This document shows, piece by piece, positions 1-12,358 of a stretch of 64,000 bases of DNA. This stretch comes from Isoetes taiwanensis (lineage: Eukaryota; Streptophyta; Lycopodiopsida; Isoetales; Isoetaceae), in NCBI GenBank assembly GCA_021234155.1, contig JAJEKV010000004.1, positions 28,481,698 through 28,545,697 of the forward strand, written 5' to 3'. The position numbers and the translations under genes are program-made. Each line of letters starts with the position of its first letter. Positions within the stretch are counted from its first letter, which is position 1. The notes beneath the pieces were generated by a model. That model saw only the letters and a list, made by a program, of their open reading frames with translations. It did no database searches and was not told the DNA's origin.

Positions 1-527
1 TCTTAGAAATATTGGCTTCGGCTTCCAAGCCATCATTGTGTTGGACAACTATTACAATGTTCTTTATGAAGCCCTTATATAATATTTCCTTCATACAATT
101 GATCATGAAGAATGCATTTATCTTCAAGATTTTGTTTTATCAATGAGAAGTTAGGGATTTGAAAATTCAAATACAAGGAATCAAAGGGCATTCCAACTTA
201 AGTCATCTCAGGCATCCACACATGCAAATCATCCCTATATGTCTTTCGCCCCATGCATACCATTATTTCCTACCCATTCCATGCACCCTCTACACTTGAA
301 ACTCCGTTATGCAAAGGTGTTATGCAACCATCACGTTTCTGTAAGTTTATTTGCATATGAAACCAATTAAATTGATTTATATTGAAATGGTGCAAATCAT
401 CAAGCAGAATGCGACTCCAACAACTAATCTTTTCGTAGCTCTATGCATGATTTTAGAGGTTCAACACATGATGATGGAGAGCGACAGCGCCCTGCATGTG
501 TGTTGGCGGTGCAATCGCCTCAGACGA
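1..527. other. No gene seen; AT-rich left flank
   Basis: AT-rich sequence with only short, unconvincing open frames. I see no domain, terminal repeat or RNA gene. It may include the 5' flank or 5' UTR of the LINE to its right, but I cannot place that boundary. Confidence 0.5.
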
Positions 528-639
528 ACCTCCAACATCGTTGGAGGTTCACCACACGATGCCGATGGGGGGCGGTGCAGACCGCTATGGTGTTGGAAGT
601 GCATATCGCTCAGCCACACCTCCAACATGCGTTGGAGGT
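528..639. repeat. Pair of short palindromes at the LINE 5' end
   Basis: The same palindrome occurs twice, at 528-548 and 618-639: arms ACCTCCAAC and GTTGGAGGT around a 3-4 nt spacer. They lie just upstream of the LINE ORF1 reading frame and could be part of its 5' UTR. Function unknown. Confidence 0.6.
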
Positions 640-1720
640 TCAACTCAGGATGATGAAAGGGAGAGGATTGCTGAGGCATTGACCCCAGATGATTTCTCCA
701 AGGTCCCTCGTCCAACACGTCTTCCTCTCTATGTCAATTTGCTTCAAAAAGACCTATAGAACAAGCTTGACATTCTTACAGCTACTTTGCACATGCAGCA
801 ACAAGAGATGACACAATTTCAATGTGCATTGAGGTCTGAATTGGCAAAGTGTCGTAACGACCTTGCAACGCCATCGCAAAATTCATCTTTGAACATGCAA
901 AGCTTTGGGAAGCAATTGAGGGCGCAAAGTTGGAGTTTGCTGCTTGTCATATGACTGTGGAGCACCTAATGGTTGATATTGGCAAGCAAATACAAGATTT
1001 ACTCCGTCATGTCTCTGAGATGTCTACGAGTTGTAATACTCGCATGCGAGCATTGGAAGAAAGCATGACCTGCCAAATGACTGAGCTTGCTAAGGACACA
1101 TCTAGTCGAGTTGCTGCCTTGGAACGTTCTTATTCTCATGCAACCAAGGCACCTCCAACTTCTTCCTCAAAGCATCATGATTCTAATGTGAGATCCATGC
1201 CTAGTTCATCCTCCCCCCAATTTCAAAACTCTCATGTAACAGGTTTTGCATCTACATCTGCATCTACATCTGCTCAGAGGCGTCGAGAATACATTGATAG
1301 GCACAACCGTCACTGTAATCTGGTAATTCGTGGCATGCCAGAAGAAGCATTAGAGGACTTGCAACAGAAGGTACAGACTTTGGTGTTAGCTAAATTGGAC
1401 TTCACAACACCAGTTGTTGTCACTGCTGCACATAGGGTTGGAGCATTGCAGGCCCACCACCCGCAGAGATAGTGAAATTTCAAAGGCGAAATTTGAGTAC
1501 TAAAATGGATATCCTCAAGCAGGCCAAGCAATTGAAAGGGACATCTCTCTATCTGGATTTTGATCTTACTAAGTCCCAACAGTTAGTCCGACGCCAGAAT
1601 TTGCAAAAGGTCCAGGACATTCAAAAGAATGGTGGCAAGGTCGACCGATCGATTCGTGGAAAACTACGTATTTTTACACCATCACATGCAACTTTTTGCC
1701 GACGCCTTTCATCATGCTAA
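640..1720 (+). pseudogene. LINE ORF1: coiled coil + RRM RNA-binding protein, broken
   Basis: Frames 640-759, 930-1472 and 1472-1720 join into one ancestral ORF1 interrupted by a stop near 760 and shifts near 930 and 1470. The first part is rich in Leu, Gln and Glu and reads as a coiled coil. Around 1295-1345 the pattern RHNRHCNLVIRGMPEE matches the RRM entry strand of L1 ORF1p-type proteins. The 1472-1660 part (EIVKFQRRN, then ILKQAKQLKG, then YLDFDLT) fits the second RRM half and the basic C-terminal domain. In this family the protein trimerises and binds element RNA. It is inactive here. The start is not defined. Confidence 0.75.
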
Positions 1721-2000
1721 GGTCACTCATACCTGCTGGTGTTAAAGTCCATTCTCCCATTTCCCATGCACACACCAACGCCGCAGAAATGCGCCTCGTG
1801 TTGTTCCATCTTCGCGCGACCCACCACATCTTCTTTTGCTCAAGGCCATTCCTCTCACGATGTTGCTAATGGTACCCTTGATCTTTGTTGGGCCGCCGCC
1901 GATGTTGTTGTCGCTATCGCCGTCCGCCGGTAACCGCCGCCTCTATTGCTCCAGCCTCCTCAGCTCGCACTGCTCATACCTCAAATGTACCTTCCTAGGA

Positions 2001-5000
2001 AATGTGCCTTCGGTTGGTGTCTTGGAATTGTCGAGGTTTTCCATGGCGTAAAGGTGATGGCTTGAATCCCATTGCAAAAGATATGGATATCCTTCTGCTC
2101 ATGGAAACGTGGGAGCATTCAGCCAAACGGCGCCTCATTTCTGAGCTATCAATTCTTTTCATTATTTAATGAATGTCATGGGCAACGAGGTTGCGGTGGA
2201 GTTGCTTGCTATTTCAAGGATGCCCTTGCCCCATATATCACGCTTCATAAAGCTGATAGATATAATCGCTACATGTGGATCAAACTTCATTGCCACAATA
2301 GTAGTACCATTTTTGTTGCTGTCTGTTACTTTCCACCTACATCATCACCTTTTTATGATGAATATGATGTCGCTCACAGTGATCCCTATGGTGATCTTTA
2401 TGATGACATTGCCCAATTCAAACAGTTGGGGCATGTTATTCTTCTTGGTGATTTCAATGCTCGCACTGCTGTAATGCAAGCCGCTCAACTCATACTTGAG
2501 GATGTTCGCGGACCCTTTATGGATGTCGCTAATGATACTGATCTTTTCCACGCTCATCGCCTCGATGCTAACAAACCCGTCTCAACATTTGGAAGGGAGC
2601 TCATCCATTTTGTGTGAAGTTTTTGAGATGGTACTTTGTAATGGTTTAGAGCAATGGCCACACTCTAAAGGTATTACATGCACGAGGATAGGCGGTGGTG
2701 GTGGTACTAGTGTTGTTGATTATGTCATTTCCTAAGTGCAAGCCTTGGATCTCATTTCAGACTTTTGAATTGGCACAAGGCATAGAGATGAGGAGATAAA
2801 ATCTGATCACTATCCACTTTATTTGTCATTAAAGTGGCGGCTTCCACCTCTTCAACCCATTGCTATCCGGGCTCTGCGCTCCTCGCATTCGCTTGACTTA
2901 TTCTAGATCTTTTGAATATGAACAGACATTAGCTCCTGCGCTTGCAGGTATTTTGGATTACCCAACTCTTCAAGAGCGTAATGCAAAGATTTGTCGATGC
3001 TTTGCTTACTTCTCACTGTCTCTTGCTTTGGTACACGACTTCGTGGTGTTGCTCATCTTTGGTAGGAAATCCTTTCCTAGAAATGCCCGGTTTGATGAAG
3101 ACCGCAAAGCGCCTTTAAAAACAATTGCGAACGATAGTTGAGCCGGATATGCGACATAATGCCATTCGTAATTATAAGTCCGTTTTTGAAACGCAAGAAG
3201 GCACGCTTTGTTGCCGAGCATCGGCAAATGTTTGAATTATTGCTACGTGAGCCTCGGACCTTTCGGCAAAAATATTATATCGAACACCTCCTACTCTTGG
3301 ACATATTTCTATGCAGCAATGGGATGAGCGATTGGTCCACTTATATGATCATCCTGGGGTCCTTAATTCCGCGGCCTCCTTTGGTAGGTGATATTCTTCA
3401 ATTCACAGGGGAAGAAGTCAAAGAAGGACTGCGGCATCTATCTAATGGCAAGTCTCCTGATCTTCAAGGTTTGCAAGTAGAATTGCTTAAATGGGGGGGT
3501 CCGCTATTGCTTCCAATCATCACTACTCTTTTAAATCAAGCTTTGCAAGAAGCTTTGCCGTAAACTTGGGTCCGCCAAGAAGGTTGTACCAATTTACAAA
3601 GCAGGTGATAAGCATGACCCTTCTAATTATCGCATGATCATGGTAAGTTCCATATTTTCAAAGCTCTTAGCCAGTCTTACTGAGAAGCAGTTGACATCAT
3701 GGGCGTAACATACCGGGTGTATGCGTCTTTGTAGGACTGTGCGGCTTTTCGTCCATGCCATTCTACAATAGACCATATTTTCACATTGCGTATGCTTATT
3801 GAACATAGTCGAAGTCTGAAACAAGACCTCTATATATGCTTTGTGGATTTTACTTACGCTTTTGATACAATTACCACGCGAGCTTCTTTTTGGCGGCTTT
3901 TTGCGTGCACTTGGGGTTCCACAAGATCTTGAAAATGCAGTTTATCGGCTCTATGAAAGGGTCTTTGCTAAATTTCCAAGATCGGTACTCAAATCACTAG
4001 CAATATTGGAGTTCGCCGGGGGTTGCCCTTTATCTCCTACACTCTTTGGCTTGTACATTGATCAATTGGAAGAATGGCTTGATAATCATGGCGGCGGAGG
4101 TCCACATTTGGCACACTATATCATTAGGCAACTTATGTATGCTGATGATGTTTTTCCGCACATACCCATTTGCTAGTATGCAAAGAACATTTACATGCTC
4201 GCATAGTTTTTGTGAGCACACATGGGTTTGCGTGTTAATCTCCAAAAGACCAAGCTTTTGGTAGTTCAATCTTTCGTCACAATGTTCCCCTATGCACTAT
4301 GATAGCCGCTGGGTTGAAGTTGTAGATAGCTACAAGTATCTTGGTGTAGAATGCAAGAAGAACACACTTTGGGAACAATTGTATTACCAAGCGGGTGGTC
4401 TTTGGATGGAGAGCACTCTATGCAATACAAAACAATTGTTTTCGCAAGCAGAAATTTATGATTGGCCACGGAAAGCCCACTTGTTTTTGGGCTTTGGTAG
4501 AGCCTGTTTTCTTGTATGGTTACGAAGTGTGGGGGCACGCCATTAGTGCTAGTGCTTGGGAGAGCTTGAGCAGGTGCAAAAGTCCTTTCTCACTTACTGA
4601 CCTCGAAAGTTAAAACAACGGTGCCCTATGCTATTCTTTTACAAGAGAGCGGGTTTTGGCCTCTTCAACATTACGCCATGAAGCGCCATCTCCACTATAT
4701 CCGCAAGGTGCACCACATGGATGATGTTAGGTATCCCTGTTCTTGCACTTGCCATGGCTGAATCTCCTCGGCGTTTGAAACGATGTTGGAAAGAGCATTG
4801 CACTACATGGTTTGCCGTTGGGTCGCGGCAACAGCGATAATCGCCCGATGCTTGCCGGTTCGATCCCGAGCTTTTGGAACAATATCTCAATGGTCATTTT
4901 TCTCAAAAGATATGGGGACGCAGATTACTTTGGCCCAAGTGAAAACCGGTCATTATCATGCACACATAAATCCCACCTTGGCACCGGGGCCCCAAGCTTA

Positions 5001-5332
5001 TTTGCTTGCTTCATTGTCCAGAACAAGCTTGTAGCTATTGCATCAATTCGCGACGGGGTCCCACACTGTGCTACGGATTGAGCAGGTAGATGGGAGCGGC
5101 CGCGAATTGCCGCGAGAAGCGAGACTATGTGCTGTTGCCGCCATGTGTTGTTGAAGATGAAAGCCATACTCTTCTGAGTTGCCCTGCTTTTGAGATAGTC
5201 CGGAATCATTTTTTGACCTTAGCATTCCATTCCATGCTTCCACAACTTCTCAGAGCATCATCTGTGCATGACTTGGCATTATACATACTTGAGGTTCTAG
5301 ATAAACGTCTGCAATTACTGAGCCCTCAGTAG
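2001..5332 (+). pseudogene. LINE ORF2: APE endonuclease + reverse transcriptase, broken
   Basis: Domains appear in order but in shifting frames. APE endonuclease: SWNCRG at about 2018, METW at about 2099, GDFNAR at about 2448, VDYVIS near 2715 and SDHYPLYLSLKW near 2805. Reverse transcriptase: GKSPDLQGLQVELLKWG near 3448, the NYRMIM block near 3625, QGCPLSP-like sequence near 4020 and the YADD catalytic box at about 4138. A C-terminal region near 5100-5200 has Cys residues followed by EDESHTLLSCP, like the CCHC/zinc region of plant LINE ORF2. The protein would nick the target and prime reverse transcription. At least a dozen lesions make it non-functional. Confidence 0.82.
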
Positions 5333-5364
5333 TCATTATCTCTGCTTATCTAGTATCATCATTA

Positions 5365-5513
5365 CTGCAAAGGTTTTTCCCTTGAAAACCTTTTGAGGCA
5401 GGGGTTTTTTAATCCTAGTAGTAATGATTGTACTAGCCCATTGTATGGGTCCCATGACCTATTGGTCTCCGTGGACGTTAAAAAAACTATTCTATTCTAT
5501 TCTATTCTATTAT
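5365..5513 (+). repeat. LINE 3' UTR stem region and (TTCTA)n tail
   Basis: Downstream of the ORF2 stop lies a block containing GGTTTTTCCCTTGAAAACC, which can pair with itself, then GGGGTTTTTTAATCC, then TCTCCGTGGACGTTAAAA, then five or so TTCTA units instead of poly(A). In LINEs the 3' UTR is the part recognised by the reverse transcriptase. Footprints of the same 3' end recur at about 6380-6460 and, inverted, at 7692-7745. Confidence 0.75.
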
Positions 5514-5569
5514 TAAGGCACCCCAACAATGCAAGTAGAATGGTAGTATAATCTTATATTGCAAATAGC

Positions 5570-6480
5570 TGCAATTATGTATTCCACAAAAACCTTACCA
5601 TCACAACCCCAAACCAATTTTCAATATGTGCTCCATTCTGGGAAGGGACTCGCAAAGAATACAAAAACTGGCCTCCTCTCTCAGCAGTTCCATTGACTCT
5701 CTTTCTTTGATACCAGGCAGGGGAGGGGCTTCTCCCTGCTTGGTTTGCCAGTTTGACGTCTTCTTCTATGTTGTGACCTGTTCTTCCCCGATCTTGTCCC
5801 TTCTTTGGCCATCCTTCAACCTTCGACCTCGATCCCGTTTTGATAAGGAAGTTCTCTTTTTGTCGGGAGCTTTTATCTGTTTTCATGCGAGCCCTTATTT
5901 GAGAATGCCATCGATCCGAGCCATCGGATCGAGATTCTCGAATGGGCGAGCATGCATCTGTCCCATGCATGCATGCATTGCATGCATTTTCTAGGGCTCT
6001 GGTTCGTTTGGGGATCGCTATTTCTTGCATGTTCTTCATCGACTTCTCATCGGCATTTTCTCCTCTCTCAGCAGTTCCCTTGACTCCCACCCACCCTCCC
6101 TCCCTTAATGTGTATATTACTGTAAATGTTGTTTTTTGTCGCGTGGCACGCGTGAACAGCCCCTCGCTTTTTCGAGGTGTAAATATTGTTTTTTGTCGCG
6201 TGGCACGCATGACGAGTCCCTCGCTTTTCGAGGGTTTTTCTCTATTGGTTTTTCTGCTGGTGATGTGCAGGTCCAAGGGTGATGCGCGACTTCGATATTC
6301 TCTGTGGAGCATGGGTTTTCTTTGTGGGAACGTTTATAGCAGCCCTGCGTTGTCCAAGCCCCTTGCCGAGATTTTATCGCTAGGGTTTTTCCTCGAAAAC
6401 CCGAAAGGGCGGGGTTTTTTAATCCCGGCGATAAGCTCTCGGCATGTACACTAGCCAACATCTGTAGCACACAATTTTAT
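5570..6480. other. Unassigned repeat unit with a LINE-like 3' end
   Basis: I recognise no protein. The block holds a perfect palindrome CGATCCGA..TCGGATCG (5912-5931), runs of CATGCATG, two copies of CTCTCTCAGCAGTTCC (about 5672 and 6063), and a 57-bp tandem duplication (6122-6234). It ends at 6380-6460 with a stem and a GGGGTTTTTTAATCC block nearly identical to the LINE 3' UTR at 5371. It could be a non-autonomous element that uses the LINE machinery, or a chimeric fragment. The open frames on both strands are not convincing. Confidence 0.4.
6122..6234 (+). repeat. Two-copy tandem repeat, about 57 bp
   Basis: Two adjacent units each contain TTTTTTGTCGCGTGGCACGC and then a CCCTCGCTTTTCGAGG hairpin. 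The copies differ at only a few positions. Confidence 0.8.
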
Positions 6481-7223
6481 TTGGGGTCCAGGTGTTATAA
6501 CTGGATATTCCCTATGTTTTTCATTTTTTGGGTAGCCTGTGATGTGCAGCTACCCATTCTATACCATTGTAGAAAAACTGCTGAGATGAATGAAAAGCCT
6601 AGCTAGCTCTACAGCACATGAGGAGGAAAAAAGGAAGGTCTAAATCCCATAAGAGGATAAGACTCCATGAGTCACCCAGTGCAGAAAAAAAGGTCCCATG
6701 AAAAGAATCTTGTTCAAGATAACTAAAGAATTGTGAGCAAACTGAAAGACAAGGAACTCAACAGCTTCTATGAGTGATTAATGCCACTGCAATCAATCTG
6801 TTGTGGAAACGAGAACAATAAAATGAGTATAAAGGCACAATGCAACACTAGAACGTGTCCAATATAAATCCATGCCATAAAAACTCAATGACTGCCAAAT
6901 GCATGACGCATAAGGCCAATATATAAAAATGCAAATGATGTAAAAACATAGAAAATAGTCGCAAGAACATGAAAACAAACTAGAATTTGCCAAATAGAAC
7001 GTGCTTTTGACAAAAAATGCAATACAATCCATTTTGGAAATAATATGAAAAAGTTAAAGGAAAAGGAAATGACAGTGTTAAATGAAATATCATAAGGAAA
7101 ATAATACCACATGCCTAAAGCCAGGACTAGATGCACCAATATGAATAATACTTTCAAAGAACGAGGAATGAGGTTGAGGTAGAGGTTAAGGAAGGTCAAG
7201 AAGGGAAAAAAGATTGAAGTTAC

Positions 7224-7257
7224 ATTCTATTCTATTCTATTCTATTCTATTCTATTC
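7224..7257 (+). repeat. (ATTCT)n tract
   Basis: About seven ATTCT units, the same pentanucleotide as the LINE tail at 5488-5513. The sequence just upstream does not resemble the LINE 3' UTR, so this may be an isolated tail from a heavily truncated insertion or an independent microsatellite. Confidence 0.8.
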
Positions 7258-7691
7258 GGATCACATCGTGGATCAAGCAAAGAGAGGTTGATGAAAAAAC
7301 AAAGACGATCGAAGTCCGAGTCTGAAGTCAAAGGTGAGATTAAGGCCAAGGTAAAAGAGGCGATGGGGTCAAATGCCGACGTCAAAGTGGAGTGCAAGGA
7401 GGCTAACCCTGCGGCAGAATGAGAAAAAAGGAATAAGTGATGACACAATGCTAATGAACTAAAGCTAAGGTCGAGCAAAAGGGCAAGATGGCTGACAAGG
7501 TCGAAAACAGGTAGAAATCAAAGTCGAGGTCAAGGGAAATAGCATTCTGAGCAATGAGATGCGCCTCTGAAACAAATTCTCGAAAGAAATGATTAGTGTG
7601 GGCTACAATCCAATGTATAAGAAGGCAATAGAGGGATACACATCCCGAATATCTAATGTAAACGACAAGAATGATGAAAATAATGTGCTAG

Positions 7692-7745
7692 AGAATAGAA
7701 TAGAATAAATTTTTAACGTCCACGGGACCAAAATGACAATAGATA
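7692..7745 (-). mobile_element. LINE 3' end fragment, inverted
   Basis: Read on the minus strand, this gives TTTTGGTCCCGTGGACGTTA followed by A-rich sequence and TTCTA units. That matches the end of the LINE at 5459-5511 with a few substitutions. It is a very short 5'-truncated copy in the opposite orientation. Confidence 0.75.
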
Positions 7746-10390
7746 TATATATTAACCTGCCACAAGGACCAAATGCACCCTACCCTATATGCTAAAAGCA
7801 ATATATATGTGCAAAAGCATATCGTATGAAAAAACCCTTGAATTATCAAGTTAAACACAGGTGAATGCACCCATAAGTTTAAAAGGCAAATGCTCTCCCA
7901 GCATCCTAAAGAAATTCCAAACCAACTGGAATGACACACATCTGGATAAAATTGACTATGTAACAATATGAAGCCTAACAAAGGATCCCTTGGACTGCTA
8001 CTAACTGAAAGACATTACGGATATAGGTAAAAGAGACCCAAGGTGAGAGAATGGCAAGATGGCGATGCCTGAATGGAGGAGGTCAAAGGAGAAATCCAAG
8101 TCAAAGGTAAAAGTTACGGCCAAGGGTAGCGAGGAGAATGAGGTCGAAAGTGCCAAGGTTTGGGTAGGAATAATGAGGTGATCCAATAACCAAGTGATGA
8201 AATGGGTAACGCAACAACCACATATTGTTATGTGGAAAATTATATCATGTCAAATCTAGATACAAAATAAGACAACTCATGATAAACATGTAAAGAACTT
8301 ACTTTTGACAAATAACTGTAACGCATATCTAGAGACGACAAATCCATAACATAACATATCAAGAGGTCGGGAGTACCAGGACAACAACGGAAATGCTTTA
8401 AGACTCAAGTATGAAGCAAAATGTCCAACATAAGGTTAGCAAAACAGAACAAGAATTTGCACCAAAATGTAAACCGATACTACACAAATCCACTTCCACA
8501 TCTAGATGCAAAAAGTGACAATCCAATACATGTATATATGGAAAATTGGTGTAAAAACACACTTGACATAGAGCCAATGGCCATAAACCTATAGAAAATA
8601 TGTATAAGAAGCATGCCATGCAACATGTGAAAACACCAAATATAGATCACCGAAGAGAAGCAATATTAGACCCAGAATATAGGAAACAAAGAACTAGGCA
8701 AGCAACGAACTAAGAAAATATTCAATGAAGGTCATCAAAAGAAAAGAAGGCATGCTCCCCCCTGATAGTCAAAACTCAATGTCCATAAGGCATACGTGTC
8801 CACAAAGATAAAAAGTGAAGACAATCAATCCATAATCGACCATATACATATTATATCGATATAGCGTGATCAAAATCACTCTCAGAATAATCAATGTAAG
8901 ACAAGAAAGGAATTACTCATAATTATGTTACACGTCTATAAGCCAAGGTTAAGGTGAAGACAAAGGTCGGTCAAGGTCAAGATCGACTGCATATAGGGAG
9001 ATAGCCAGAAATTATCATGTTCTAACAAAAAACAATAGCTCAAAGTTGCAACTTACAACCCATGTCAATAGCAGCAAAATCTGTAACTACAAAAGAACAT
9101 TAAGGACAAATCATCCAAATGACATAATGAACGCACAATGTATTGTAACTTCCACCAAATGCATCATAAATAACTTTAAGGCTAAGCATTCCTATAGCAA
9201 AAGGGAGCTCAAAAAAATACATGTTCCAAATGAAATAAACAAATAATAAATAACCTCATGCGCACCTTCGAGGTTCCCTAATAATGTCAAAAATACCAGC
9301 ATGTAAAGTGTGCGTGTTCCAGACAGCCCAGGTCGGAATACGAAAAACCCACATAATGTGTCTAGACAAAATGGAATAAGGAAAAATTTGCACCTAACCA
9401 ACTTTCATGATAAATCCCCTTAAACAATGGTCTAGAAGAACTTGTTAGCTAAGGAAATGGTATATAGCTGCATATGGTTAAGTGGCATATACTAACCCCG
9501 AGCCTCAAGCTCAGATCGCCATTAAACCACATTCTCACAGTTAAAATCAGAAGGTCTAACCATAGGTAGATTAGTACTTTTAACATTTGCAAACCCAAAA
9601 CGCTTTCGCTTGGTGAGGTTGACAATAAGGCAATACAAACTATATACTAGAAAAAAGAAAAAAATAAAAATCAAAATGTTCTTTAAATACAAATATACCA
9701 CAATAAGTCCAGAGTAACAAACTCGATGCAGTAGCGCAATGGGTGGAGAAATGTAGGGTTTAAATAGAAGATCAAACATGAGAGAAACAAGATGGAATAA
9801 ACGGGATCAAATCAATATGGGCAGGCATATATTAGAATAGAGGGTTCCAATAAGCAAAAATTGGAATGATGCTATGCCAAGCATGTAAGGAAATGCAAAT
9901 ACAAATCCCCGTAAACAAGGTTCGCCAAAGAAAAATGCAAACGAAGAGGGATATGCGACGAATGAAAGCTCTAAGGTAAATGAACAAAAGGAGAAAGGAC
10001 AAGCTAGCCAGATCAGGGACATGGAGAAGGGCACAGGCTAAAGATTGGGATGGCAAAGGAGGCTAGAGAAGTGACGTGTAGCAACTTACAAGGGAACTAA
10101 AGCACTATAAAGATGTAAAGCCGCAATTAACTTAAAGAGTTGATTTGGAAATTAAAATAAGGTGGTTGACAATAACCTAGGAATTAATTATAAGTTGAAA
10201 ATTGAGAGATTGAAAAGTTCAAACCTAGAATTTATCTAATATTAAAAATGATAATGGAGGCATAACAAGAGTTCAAACTAGCGTCTTCCAACTAAGGCGG
10301 CCAACACCCTGCCCCAAGAGCTATCCGTCCTTTATTGGAAATAAAATTGTTGCATTTCATCATAACACATTTAGAGGAATAAAAAAATCG

Positions 10391-12358
10391 ACCTAGGGAA
10401 GCAGCTGCTGGACCTGGAGCTGCAGAGAAAGCGGCGAGCCATCTAGACGCAACGGATATTTTCGCAAGCATCTGAGACGCAAAGGAAAACTGACCGAAAT
10501 TAACTTAGTGGTTGTCGATCCATGGAAGATCAGAGCATGAAGAAACCAGTCAGGTGAAGAAACCAGAAGAAACTCCTCACATCTGGATAGAAACTGCAAG
10601 GCGTGAGGAAAAGCAATGGGATAGAGCCAGGCAGATCGGCTTAGGGAGTGAAGGCAGGAAAAAGATAGAAGGATTCAGAAAAAAAGAAAGAAAGGAGGAG
10701 GAGATGGGCGATGGGCACCAACTGGCAATAGAATCGATCATAGACTGTGAGGCTCAGGTCTGTGTGAAATATGTAAGTAAGAGCAAGAATACTCTATGCA
10801 ACTTACCGGAGCTGTGGATCTAAGATGGTGCGTAGCTGACTCTTTAGAGCCTTACATTCAGCGTCAAACCAGGGGTTTTGAGGGAATTGCGCAGTGTCCC
10901 TTCGCGGGGACTTTCTTGCTGCAAAGCATTCACTGGCTGCTGCGAGTAAGGCCTTCACCAATCATTCACACTTATCATGCAATGTATAGACTAGAGTATG
11001 AAATAAGACCGTTACATTAATACCGTGGTTTGCTGTAGGTAGATGCTCTGCCCGACTGGATGTGCCGCTCGACTGGATCAGCTTACCTGGGATTGCACCC
11101 AATCGGCCATGTTTGGAAGACTTGAAGGTAGTCGGCTTAAGAAGAAGGGCTGAGAGAAAGAAGTAACATGGGGTAGGAAGGCTGCTAAGCAAACCATCAG
11201 GATATCGAGATGCTCAGACGTAAGAATGCAAGAAATAACAAGTAAAGGAAATCTGTAATATGAAATCCGGAGGAAGGATGAACCACAAAAACCCTTGAAT
11301 CTTTCACAAATTCATTCTAACCGAGAAACAATTGTGACACAAACCTAACAGAGAAAAAGGAAAGAATCGAATCCGCCTCATGAAATCTGGCGCATGCATG
11401 TCCAGTTCACAAATGCATGCATGCCTATCCAGTTCACAAATGCATGCATGTGACGAATTGTTATCCACTATTAGAAGCTCCTGGAAGCAATATGACCTGC
11501 TGTGACAAGAAGCAGATGACAGAGGTAGGTAGAATAGATAAATCTATGGCTGTTGGATCTGAACAACCCCGGCAGAATGTAGAATTTGAATAGTAGAGCT
11601 GCATGCAAAAAATCAGCGATGAATATTTATGAAAGGAGAAAGAATTTGGTGCAGCAAAGAGATGTTTGGATCCAGAACTCGGCAAATCATCCCTGCCAAA
11701 ATCGAACCGTGCTCCCTGCATGACTTAAGAAAATTGAGCGTGGCATTAAGAAGCTGCATGTCATCAGGAATCAGCAATACTCGAATGCTTCAATGCCTGG
11801 ATCTGCTAGATAAACTAAAACAAGTTAGTGCCATAGAGGAAGAACGAATCAAGCATCCTTCCAAAAAATAAATGTTTTAATCACCAACTGGATTTGGCAT
11901 GTCCGAATGCTATCTATCTTTGCAACATAAAGTAGAAATTCGCATGCCCACATACTTTTACATAGCTGATGCCGAAACTAGTGACAGATTCAAAAGATCT
12001 AAATGCACCCAATGCACAGGAATAAAAAATAAAACCATATCTGGAAGCTCAGAGTATCCTCGAAGAGAGAACCGTGTGGAGCGAAGAAATTCCATAGACG
12101 GACAAGGGAAGAGAGGGTAGACAGGAAGGAAAGCAATGGACAAGGAAAGAGATGCTGCTGTGAGAAGACACCGACAACGAGCCACAAGAAGGACGAGCAC
12201 ATATATAGCTGCTCGTCCCATCCCAGAATAACGATCCGAGGGCTCGGATCGATGCCATTAAGTCTATCCCTTATGCGCCGACATATGCTTTCCATTACTT
12301 CTATCCATTCGATGTGTTAGGGCTAATTCCCGACGTCTCTAAACCTTAAATCCTTCAC
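10391..12358. other. No assigned gene; promoter-like minus-strand region at the right end
   Basis: No domain recognised. On the minus strand near 12190-12210 there is TATATA in a promoter-like setting, with a perfect palindrome CGATCCGAG-GG-CTCGGATCG at 12232-12251 upstream of it. The same box occurs at 5912-5931. The plus-strand frame 11629-11871 (80 aa, helical, Leu/Arg/Lys-rich) faintly recalls a helical-bundle fragment, but not enough to name. A duplicated CATGCATG phrase lies at about 11395-11452. Confidence 0.4.

Larger units (their letters stand above)
640..5513 (+). mobile_element. Degenerate L1-type LINE (non-LTR retrotransposon)
   Basis: An almost full-length non-LTR retrotransposon in the order ORF1 (coiled coil plus RRM-like domain), APE endonuclease, reverse transcriptase, Cys/His C-terminal region, 3' UTR and a (TTCTA)n tail. 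Stops and frameshifts break it into many short frames, so it cannot encode working protein. The 3' end is clear because the 3' UTR runs straight into the pentanucleotide tail at 5488-5513. The 5' end is not resolved, and I found no convincing target-site duplication. RRM-type ORF1 is known in some plant LINEs; more often plant L1s carry a zinc knuckle. Confidence 0.85.
6490..10390. other. Long gene-free AT-rich stretch
   Basis: About 3.9 kb with no recognisable protein on either strand; the minus-strand frames are Phe/Leu/Tyr-rich by-products of A-rich sequence. Purine-rich phrases of the AAGGTCAAGG type recur around 7170-7500, 8030-8190 and 8940-8990, suggesting decayed copies of one module. 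Two LINE-tail footprints lie inside and are listed separately. Confidence 0.6.

Noticed and set aside
5575-6312. 245-aa minus-strand frame, the longest outside known elements
   Set aside because: Low-complexity Arg/Lys/Thr sequence containing the tandem repeat at 6122-6234; no domain and an equally long opposing frame.
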